In this document: positions 6,985-11,461 of the stretch, one piece after another
Layout: the number at the start of each line of letters is the position of its first letter
Position numbering within the stretch: position 1 is the stretch's first letter
Assembly (NCBI GenBank): GCA_024681495.1
Contig: JAILAS010000071.1
Coordinates: forward strand, 1-11,461
DNA length: 11,461 nt
Source of the DNA: Eubacterium sp.
Lineage (GTDB): Bacteria > Bacillota > Clostridia > Lachnospirales > Lachnospiraceae
Direction: 5' to 3'
The notes under the pieces: model-generated
The model's database searches: none
Told to the model about the DNA's origin: nothing
Seen by the model: the letters and a program-made list of their open reading frames with translations, nothing else
Translations under genes and position numbers: made by a program

Positions 6985-7290
6985 TCAATCGTTCATGCGT
7001 ACCTTCGCGGTAACCAGAGTCTTCGACTCCTCAGCCCAACCCGGCATGGCTACCGTCAAAAGCTCAAACGCCGCAATGGCCGTGACAACGCTCACTCCAA
7101 CCGAGCCGTCGCCCATCTGGTGAAGTACGCTCTCGCATATCTGAATGCATGAGCAGATGGGGCAATCATCGTCATCGCAGTGATGGCCGGCCTCGGCCGC
7201 AACGAAGAAGGCGGAAACGATAACCACAGCCAGCATTAGCGCTGCAATAGCGCCGGCGGCTGCCTTTTTCACATATAAAGTGTTTTTCAT
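6985..7290 (-). CDS. Small membrane protein with Cys/His cluster, between zur and znuA
   Basis: I do not recognise a named family for this 101-residue protein. It has an N-terminal hydrophobic segment (about 9-31), then a compact motif HHCDDDDCPICSCIQIC (36-52) followed by H57, and a second hydrophobic segment (about 63-83) with a short charged tail. Five cysteines and three histidines within 22 residues beside four consecutive aspartates look like a metal site, probably on the outer face if the first segment is an anchor or signal. The start is secure: AAGGAGG lies 7 nt before the ATG. It sits inside the zinc operon, downstream of the 13-nt repeat array and 83 nt before znuA. A role in zinc binding, delivery or sensing is inferred only from the motif and location. 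Confidence 0.85.
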   Translation of the reverse strand: MKNTLYVKKAAAGAIAALMLAVVIVSAFFVAAEAGHHCDDDDCPICSCIQICESVLHQMGDGSVGVSVVTAIAAFELLTVAMPGWAEESKTLVTAKVRMND

Positions 7291-7313
7291 AGCGTTTCCT
7301 CCTTCCTTTTAAT

Positions 7314-7482
7314 CCTGTCGCTCAATCCGAGCTCTTTATCCTATCTCTTTATTCCGGCTCTCTATTCCGGCTCTCTATTCCGGCTCTTTATTCCGAGCCT
7401 TTATCCTATCTCTTTATTCCGGCTCTTTATCCCGGTTCGTTATTCCTACTCTTAATCCCGGGTCGTTATTCCGGCTCTTTAT
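7314..7482. repeat. Tandem array of 13 degenerate 13-nt units
   Basis: Thirteen consecutive units of exactly 13 nt (169 nt) tile this stretch without gaps. The commonest plus-strand form is TCCGGCTCTTTAT, and several copies are identical (for example 7353-7365 and 7366-7378; 7379-7391, 7418-7430 and 7470-7482). On the minus strand each unit reads like ATAAAGAGCCGGA. The array fills the gap between zur and the small membrane-protein gene and runs 17 nt into zur, supplying its stop codon and last codons. Because 13 is not a multiple of 3, its TAA triplets fall in all reading frames. Confidence 0.9.
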
Positions 7483-7903
7483 CCTTCGCATCCGCGCACT
7501 CGGCGCAAACGCCGTAAATGACCGTCCTCACGGGATCCATGCGGAAGTTATGTTCCTTACACAGATGCACCCCGAACTCCTCTAGCTCCTCGCAGTGAAG
7601 ATGAATCAGCTTCCCGCACCTCTCGCACTTGCAATGGAAACAAACCTCGTGCCCGTGATGGCACTCCTCGCCTATGTACTCGAAGCACGCGGGACTGTGG
7701 GAATCGATGACGTACTTATTAACAACTCCCTCGTCCACCAGCTTCTCCAGCTGGCGATAGATGGTGGACTGCCCGATGGGCGCCCCCTGCCTGCGGAAGT
7801 ACTCGCACACGTCGCCGGCGGTGATGTGCTCGCCCGGCACCGTCACCAGATAATCCAGCAATATCTCGCGCTGTTTGGTTTTATATTTAGACCTCTGATT
7901 CAT
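7466..7903 (-). CDS. zur: Fur-family metalloregulator, probably the zinc uptake regulator Zur
   Basis: This 145-residue regulator has the Fur-family layout. A winged helix lies at about 1-80 (recognition segment STIYRQLEKLVDEGVV, 46-61), and the C-terminal metal and dimerisation domain has the structural zinc cysteines CERC (93-96) and CAEC (133-136). Extra ligands occur in HHGHEVCFHC (82-91), HLHC (101-104) and EHNF. Zinc-loaded Zur normally represses uptake genes, and the znu genes downstream make Zur the best assignment; Fur or PerR is less likely. The start at 7901-7903 has GGAG 6 nt upstream and matches the family length. An upstream in-frame ATG at 7990 is rejected because that region is the promoter. 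The last five residues (DKEPE) are encoded by the 13-nt repeat array. Two Fur-type boxes at its promoter suggest autoregulation and control of the whole operon. Confidence 0.93.
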   Translation of the reverse strand: MNQRSKYKTKQREILLDYLVTVPGEHITAGDVCEYFRRQGAPIGQSTIYRQLEKLVDEGVVNKYVIDSHSPACFEYIGEECHHGHEVCFHCKCERCGKLIHLHCEELEEFGVHLCKEHNFRMDPVRTVIYGVCAECADAKDKEPE

Positions 7904-7924
7904 ATAATCTCCATAACGCAAAAA

Positions 7925-7940
7925 TGAGAACCGTTCCCAA
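7925..7940. promoter_or_regulatory. Fur-family operator box 1, downstream of the -10 element
   Basis: TGAGAACCGTTCCCAA contains a 7-1-7 imperfect inverted repeat (TGAGAAC-C-GTTCCCA, with half-sites TGAGAAC and TGGGAAC), the geometry of Fur, Zur and PerR boxes. It abuts the -10 hexamer and covers the predicted start site. Binding there would block RNA polymerase. Its sequence is nearly the reverse complement of box 2. Confidence 0.72.
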
Positions 7941-7968
7941 TTATATGTCCGGTCGACATATTTGTCAA
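7940..7968 (-). promoter_or_regulatory. Consensus promoter of the zur-znu operon
   Basis: On the minus strand, TTGACA (-35, 7963-7968) and TATAAT (-10, 7940-7945) are separated by exactly 17 nt (7946-7962), a perfect sigma-70/sigma-A consensus. The leader to the zur ATG is about 30 nt. A promoter this strong implies tight repression when metal is sufficient. It probably drives zur, the small protein, znuA, znuC, znuB and the lipoprotein, since no other good promoter is seen between them. Confidence 0.88.
7943..7961. promoter_or_regulatory. Inverted repeat in the spacer of the zur promoter
   Basis: ATATGTC-CGGTC-GACATAT has perfect 7-nt arms around a 5-nt centre. It overlaps the -10 element and occupies most of the -35/-10 spacer. 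Its sequence differs from the two Fur-type boxes, so it may be the site of a second regulator, or chance. Confidence 0.4.
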
Positions 7969-7973
7969 CCAAT

Positions 7974-7989
7974 TTGGGAACGATTCTCA
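7974..7989. promoter_or_regulatory. Fur-family operator box 2, upstream of the -35 element
   Basis: TTGGGAACGATTCTCA is the reverse complement of box 1 with a single mismatch. It is itself a 7-1-7 imperfect repeat with half-sites TGGGAAC and TGAGAAT. It begins 6 nt beyond the -35 hexamer. With box 1 it brackets the promoter, suggesting two dimers or a higher-order complex. Confidence 0.7.
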
Positions 7990-8020
7990 AAAATTGTTTT
8001 TTTCTTAATATTTAGCGGTT

Positions 8021-9631
8021 TCAGGCTCCGAAAATGTCGATTAAATCCTCCTTAAACTCGCCCTTTTCGCCGGCAATGTGGTCACGATAATCTGCGAAAT
8101 CCCGCACACGGTCTTCGTAGTTTTCCAAACCGTCGCGTATCACGTCGACGACCTCAACTGGCATGACCTTGTCCTGATCGAGCTTGTACCTGTCGGGGAT
8201 GGGCACATCGGCATGGAACCCGGCGGATCCCCTCCGTCCGGTAATAACCACGCAGCCGCTCATTGCCGCCTCGCGCGGAATCCTGTCCTTGCCCGGATGG
8301 TTGCCGAAGTCGATGTACACCTTCGAGTGCGCCATAAGATTCCTCACCTGATCGGTGGTCATCTTCTCGATGGGAATCCAGCGCAGCTCGGGAGCCACAT
8401 TCATCAGCCTCTCTACGAAATCGAACCCCTTGTTGGGATTGTAGAGGACGATGTTCTCCTTAGGCGTCGCCAGGGCCTCGTCCGCGTCCTCCAGGTATCT
8501 CTGGTTTACATAATCTGCCAGGTGGTGAATCCTTTCCTCGGCGATGCCGTTTCGGCGGATGTAGTCACCGGCGTACTCCGATTGAATCATATGCACGTCA
8601 ACGTTTCGCCCGAGGATCTCCAGCATCTGCTCCACCTCGGCGGCGGGATCCTCGGCGTCGGAGAAGGAACGGATGAAATTGTCAACGGACATCCACCAGA
8701 ACAGCTGCCTGCTCTCGTGAACCATCGTAGAGACGCGGCTCCAGCCCTCGGGTATGACTACTGCATTCTCGGGGGAATCCTCGATTCTGTCGAATGTGGT
8801 AATGTGCCCCGCCACGTAATGGAAGAGCTCCGGATGGCATGTCACCTCAGGGCGCTCACCCACGTTGATGTAGGCAATCTGCGCGTTTCCCATGTAGTAG
8901 TTCAACCAATATACAAGCTGGTGCAGGAGCTCCGCTCCGCCGCTCTTTATTCCCATCGGGCAGACGACGAACACCTTTTTATAGCGGCTCTTCACCGGGG
9001 AAAGGCTATGCTCAGCGGAAATGCGCCGCAGGATGGTCAGACCGTTGGAGTCCAGGCGGCACTCCAGCCTGTGGGCGTTGAAGAGATCCCAGTGGGCGGC
9101 CGAATTGGCGGCCGGGGCCGCGGTGTCGGACATTTCATCGGACCCGGTGACGGGCGGCGTGGAAGCACGATACGCGGCCGGGGCCGCCGCAGACTCCTCA
9201 GCCTGTGCTGCAGAGGACCTGAAAAGCACGAGCGACTCGCCGTGGAGCGCGCGCCCCCAGACCCCCGGAAAGATATTCGTGAAGTCTGGCCGGGCGACAA
9301 CGCTCTCATGGATAATCACGTAGTCCATGAGGGCGTCGTAATCCACGGTATAGGTGCGGGGATCCAATATCCCGTGCACCTGCGCATGGGGATACAGGCG
9401 CTCGACGACGTGTCCGATAAAATGGCCACGTGCCCCGATGACGCAGACGGCAAACTCCTTCTGCCTGTCCTTCGGCAGATAAATCATGTACTCCGCCGCT
9501 CCCTTCAACAGCTCGGGATTCGCATCCTCGATAGCCGAAAGCTGCCTGTCGATTTCAATTATCTCCTCCCCCGGGGAAGCATGCTCGAGCTGCCCCAGGA
9601 GATTCCGATATAAATCCGTTAATTCACTCAT
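8021..9631 (-). CDS. Large GT-B-like glycosyltransferase, downstream of ferritin
   Basis: This 536-residue cytoplasmic protein probably transfers a sugar to a surface polysaccharide or glycan. Three parts can be seen. The N-terminal domain (about 1-140) contains a possible nucleotide-type loop VCVIGARGHFIGH but is not assigned. An Ala-rich low-complexity linker spans about 139-180. The C-terminal region (about 215-536) resembles family 1/4 GT-B enzymes: FVVCPMGIKSGGAELLHQLV (GGAE, 231-234), the interdomain stretch NIVLYNPNKGFDFVERLM, and the donor-site-like region DFGNHPGKDRIPREAAMSGCVVITGRRGS (about 441-469), where REAAMSG matches the E-x-x-x-x-G pattern. The start has AGGA about 8 nt upstream. 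It lies 24 nt after ferritin and is likely co-transcribed with it. No terminator is seen before the zur promoter. Donor and acceptor are unknown, and the assignment comes from C-terminal motifs. Confidence 0.82.
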   Translation of the reverse strand: MSELTDLYRNLLGQLEHASPGEEIIEIDRQLSAIEDANPELLKGAAEYMIYLPKDRQKEFAVCVIGARGHFIGHVVERLYPHAQVHGILDPRTYTVDYDALMDYVIIHESVVARPDFTNIFPGVWGRALHGESLVLFRSSAAQAEESAAAPAAYRASTPPVTGSDEMSDTAAPAANSAAHWDLFNAHRLECRLDSNGLTILRRISAEHSLSPVKSRYKKVFVVCPMGIKSGGAELLHQLVYWLNYYMGNAQIAYINVGERPEVTCHPELFHYVAGHITTFDRIEDSPENAVVIPEGWSRVSTMVHESRQLFWWMSVDNFIRSFSDAEDPAAEVEQMLEILGRNVDVHMIQSEYAGDYIRRNGIAEERIHHLADYVNQRYLEDADEALATPKENIVLYNPNKGFDFVERLMNVAPELRWIPIEKMTTDQVRNLMAHSKVYIDFGNHPGKDRIPREAAMSGCVVITGRRGSAGFHADVPIPDRYKLDQDKVMPVEVVDVIRDGLENYEDRVRDFADYRDHIAGEKGEFKEDLIDIFGA

Positions 9632-9655
9632 TCTGGTTCCTGTTTTCTCTGTTAT

Positions 9656-10144
9656 TTAGCCCTCTCTGGAAGCGAGCTCCTTGTCGAGAAGATAGAGATT
9701 CTTGGCGTCCTTGCCGAGCATCTGGACCTTGGCAACCATCTCCTTGGAGTTAGTCTCCTCCTCCTGCTGCTCCTCGATGAACCAGTTCAGGAAGTTCTGG
9801 GTCCTGTAATCGCCGTCCTTTACGGCTGCGTCCATGATCTTAACGATCTCGTCGGTGATGTAGTGCTCGTGCTCGTCGGCGGCCTTTACTGCCTCGAGGG
9901 CGTCTTTGAACTTGACCTTAACCTCGCCAATGGGAGCGAGCGTAACGTCCTGATCCTGGTCGAGAAGATACTCGTAGATCTTCATGGCATGCTCCTGCTC
10001 CTCCTCGGCCTGAACCTTGTACCAGGAAGCGAATCCGGGAAGGTCCTTCTGCGCGAAAAACTTGGCGATACCAAGATACAGGTATGCCGAATAGAATTCT
10101 TTGTTAAACTGCTCGTCGAGTAACTTGATAACTTTCTTATTCAT
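9656..10144 (-). CDS. ftnA: Non-heme ferritin
   Basis: This is a 162-residue iron-storage ferritin subunit. Such subunits form 24-mer shells that oxidise Fe(II) and store it as mineral. Ferroxidase residues line up with bacterial FtnA with an offset of one: E16 (NKEFYSAYLYL), Y23, E49 and H52 (AEEEQEHAMKIYEYL), E93 (DEHEHY) and Q126 (FIEEQQEEE). There is no heme-ligand methionine pattern of bacterioferritin that I can identify, and the length is standard. AGGAG lies about 7 nt before the ATG. The promoter is not obvious immediately upstream: a TAAAAT sits about 45 nt before the start but lacks a good -35. A stronger promoter lies at 10501-10530, which would give a long structured leader of roughly 350 nt. 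The glycosyltransferase gene follows after 24 nt. Confidence 0.97.
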   Translation of the reverse strand: MNKKVIKLLDEQFNKEFYSAYLYLGIAKFFAQKDLPGFASWYKVQAEEEQEHAMKIYEYLLDQDQDVTLAPIGEVKVKFKDALEAVKAADEHEHYITDEIVKIMDAAVKDGDYRTQNFLNWFIEEQQEEETNSKEMVAKVQMLGKDAKNLYLLDKELASREG

Positions 10145-10244
10145 ACTGGTCTCCTTTCGGTAAATATCCCAATAACAACTGTTTCTATTTTACACTATTT
10201 GCCCCACATTACCACAGCAATATTTCTCAAGACGAGGGCGGAGG

Positions 10245-10494
10245 GGTTCCACATCTTTACAGTAAATAGTATTCTATCATCTCTTTGATGTGGTTTACCT
10301 CGAGGCTCCTCTCCTCTGCTTTATTCCCCCAACAACTCCAGGCCCCCGGTAACATACACCGTCCCCAAACGGCGCCTGCAGCCGGGTAAACTCCCGCTAC
10401 CGGCACAATTACCGCGTTCCTTTTTATAAAAAATGGGTATCATGTGGCGAAAATGCCACCTGAACTTTTGGCAGAGGAGAGAAATTCCTCCACC
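10245..10494 (-). ncRNA. Candidate multi-stem structured RNA, or long ferritin leader, with alternative 5' pairing
   Basis: This 400-nt gap (10145-10544) has no convincing gene but much complementarity. Plus-strand positions of the paired arms: closing helix 10471-10481 with 10309-10319 (11 perfect pairs, extendable with wobbles); 10459-10464 with 10337-10342; hairpin 10444-10448/10455-10459; helix 10408-10414 with 10347-10353 enclosing hairpins 10393-10400/10378-10386 and 10369-10375/10356-10362 as a three-way junction; and a separate stem 10287-10293 with 10249-10255 plus three outer pairs. The 5' arm of the closing helix can instead pair locally (10486-10494 with 10470-10478, nine pairs, two wobble), which excludes the closing helix. 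The promoter at 10501-10530 would start the RNA near 10494. I do not recognise an Rfam class. It could be a free RNA, a switch, or the ferritin leader. Confidence 0.6.
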
Positions 10495-10500
10495 GAAAAA

Positions 10501-10530
10501 ATAATATCTTACTATCCGAATGCTTGTCAA
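10501..10530 (-). promoter_or_regulatory. Promoter for the structured RNA / ferritin transcript
   Basis: On the minus strand TTGACA (-35, 10525-10530) is followed after 18 nt by TATTAT (-10, 10501-10506, five of six matches). It begins 14 nt past the metallophosphoesterase stop codon. The predicted start is at about 10494, at the first base of the 5' hairpin of the candidate RNA. This coincidence supports the RNA interpretation. Confidence 0.72.
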
Positions 10531-10544
10531 CACAAACGTCCGGC

Positions 10545-11063
10545 TCAGCCCATAATCTTATGTATCTCCGCTTCCACCTTGCCGTCCGCCCCGATTTCAA
10601 CGGTCGCGTAGGTACCGACGCCCGCATTGCCCCTCGGATAGGTAAGTGATCCCGGATTCACCACCAGAATGCGCCCGTCTTCATAACGCGATATCTTCGC
10701 AATATGGGTATGCCCGTACAACACAATATCCGCATCGCGCTCCAGCGCCGCCTTGACGAGCCCCTCCTCTGAGCGCTTGGCGCGGATATGACCCTGATGC
10801 CCATGAATCATAAAGATTTTATGCCCCTCAGCAGCGAAGCAGACTTCTTCGGGATAGTCGACGAAAAAATCGCAATTTCCCCTCACGGCATAGAACCCGT
10901 ATCTTTCTCCCTCACCGGCATAATAGCTGTTGAACTCGTACTCGTCGAGCCTTCTTTCGGAATCGCCGCAAAACGCCATGATATCAAACGGACTCTCACG
11001 AGCCACCGCCTGATCAATATATGAATTCTTTCCATGCGAATCCGATACAACTAAAATCTTCAT
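10545..11063 (-). CDS. YfcE/MJ0936-family metallophosphoesterase
   Basis: This 172-residue calcineurin-like phosphoesterase is of the small YfcE type, whose members hydrolyse phosphodiesters or phosphomonoesters with a two-metal centre. All metal-binding blocks are visible: D8 and H10 (SDSHG), D34 (FCGDSE), N63 (RGNCD), H87 (MIHGHQG), and H118/H120 (YGHTH). The late motif VNPGSLTYPRG (135-145) is characteristic of the family. The length is normal. AAGGA lies about 10 nt before the ATG. Upstream is a 214-nt gap filled mostly by 40-nt repeats, and no clear promoter was found. The ArsC-like gene further right has the same orientation, so co-transcription through the repeats is possible. The physiological substrate cannot be deduced. 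Confidence 0.95.
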   Translation of the reverse strand: MKILVVSDSHGKNSYIDQAVARESPFDIMAFCGDSERRLDEYEFNSYYAGEGERYGFYAVRGNCDFFVDYPEEVCFAAEGHKIFMIHGHQGHIRAKRSEEGLVKAALERDADIVLYGHTHIAKISRYEDGRILVVNPGSLTYPRGNAGVGTYATVEIGADGKVEAEIHKIMG

Positions 11064-11102
11064 AAAGCAAATCCTTAAAACTATATCTCTACAGCCCCAT
11101 CA

Positions 11103-11268
11103 TAGTTTACATAACGCTAGCCGCCCTAACCCTATGCATAACAACAGTCGGTCAAATTCGAACTTCGTCGCAGTTTACATAACGCCAACCGGCAAATTCG
11201 GCCCTCACCGCAGTTCACATAACGCCAACCGGCAAATCCGCCCTCACCAGGGTTTACATAACGCCAAC
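11103..11268. repeat. Degenerate direct repeats of about 40 nt
   Basis: The core GTTTACATAACGCC or a near copy starts at 11105, 11173, 11213 and 11252, with a more diverged copy near 11133. The full unit is about 40 nt: 11171-11210 and 11211-11249 are nearly identical, sharing ATAACGCCAACCGGCAAAT and a CCCTCACC end. The last copy (from 11250) decays after the core. The array fills most of the gap between the ArsC-like stop codon and the metallophosphoesterase start. There are no unique spacers, so it is not a CRISPR array. Confidence 0.8.
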
Positions 11269-11277
11269 TCCCCCGGC

Positions 11278-11461
11278 CTATCCCAGCAACGTCTCCTGCC
11301 ACTGCGCCTCCTTAAATCCAAGGAGCACAAAATCATCTCCAACTAGCATGGGCCGCTTTACCAGCATCCCATCCGACGCCAGCAACTTAAACTGCTCGTC
11401 CTCGCTCATATCCGAGAGCTTCTTGGAAAGCTGCATCTCGCGATACAACTGCCCGCTCGTG
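11278..11461 (-). CDS. ArsC/Spx-family protein, C-terminal part (runs off the right edge)
   Basis: The last 61 codons of a gene are visible, ending at TAG (11278-11280). The protein reads SGQLYREMQLSKKLSD, then FKLLASDGMLVKRPMLVGDD and FVLLGFKEAQW. The LLASDGMLVKRPxLVG segment is a hallmark of the arsenate-reductase-like ArsC/Spx/YffB thioredoxin-fold family; the proline after KR is the conserved cis-type Pro region. The N-terminal CxxC or CxxS motif that would separate a reductase from an Spx-type regulator lies outside the window, so the function is unresolved. No hairpin terminator is visible after the stop; instead the 40-nt repeats begin about 10 nt downstream. Confidence 0.9.
   Translation of the reverse strand, partial: TSGQLYREMQLSKKLSDMSEDEQFKLLASDGMLVKRPMLVGDDFVLLGFKEAQWQETLLG

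Noticed and set aside
7904..7990. N-terminal extension of the zur reading frame to an ATG at 7990
   Set aside because: The extension translates both operator boxes and the promoter. The shorter start has a ribosome binding site and gives the normal family length.
8078..9613. Long plus-strand open frame (511 codons) opposite the glycosyltransferase
   Set aside because: It is antisense to a gene with recognisable GT-B motifs and a good ribosome binding site. Its own translation shows no domain, and it begins without a ribosome binding site. High-GC antisense frames of this kind are expected.
10249..10293. Intrinsic terminator for the structured RNA
   Set aside because: The 7-bp stem with a long inner region is followed by C-rich sequence, not a T-tract.
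10321..10533. Minus-strand open frame of 70 codons in the gap before ferritin
   Set aside because: Its start overlaps the -35 element of the promoter, it has no ribosome binding site, and the region is better explained by RNA helices.
11103..11268. CRISPR array
   Set aside because: The whole 40-nt unit repeats back to back with no unique spacers, and no cas genes are visible.
11134..11346. Plus-strand open frame of 70 codons
   Set aside because: It is made of the 40-nt repeats and then runs antisense into the ArsC-like gene.

Overview
All recognisable genes lie on the minus strand, so the window reads right to left. The proteins look like those of a moderately high-GC Clostridia member, probably Lachnospiraceae. 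The support is AGGAGG-type ribosome binding sites, consensus TTGACA/TATAAT promoters, Firmicutes-style lipoproteins with Ser/Ala/Asp-rich linkers, and a Firmicutes-type zinc-binding protein variant. The taxonomic placement is an inference.

Right to left, the layout is as follows. First comes the C-terminal end of an ArsC/Spx-family protein (11278-11461), then an intergenic block of degenerate 40-nt direct repeats, then a YfcE/MJ0936-type metallophosphoesterase (10545-11063). The next 400 bases carry no convincing gene. They hold a good promoter followed by what looks like a multi-stem structured RNA (about 10245-10494) with a long-range closing helix and a competing local hairpin. Downstream are a ferritin (9656-10144) and, 24 nt after it, a large GT-B-like glycosyltransferase (8021-9631).

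The centre is a zinc-acquisition operon. A Fur-family regulator, most likely Zur (7466-7903), is driven by a perfect TTGACA-17-TATAAT promoter flanked by two Fur-type boxes. It is followed by a 13 x 13-nt tandem repeat array that runs into the regulator's 3' end. Then come a small Cys/His-bearing membrane protein (6985-7290), znuA (5828-6901), znuC (5101-5814), znuB (4265-5104) and a lipoprotein with an acidic tract and clustered cysteines (3669-4262). Regulator, transporter and the two small accessory proteins probably sense, capture and import zinc together.

On the left is a two-component phosphorelay with its own promoter: a membrane hybrid kinase with H-kinase, receiver and HPt domains (1387-3573), overlapping by 4 nt a LuxR-type response regulator (782-1390) that ends in a clear intrinsic terminator. 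Beyond a 341-nt gap containing a long stem-loop and inverted repeats is the N-terminal part of an ABC-2-type transporter ATPase (1-440), which runs off the left edge.

The points most worth a second look are the candidate structured RNA upstream of ferritin, the 13-mer minisatellite overlapping the zur stop codon, the doubled Fur-type operators, and the two unfamiliar accessory proteins of the zinc operon.
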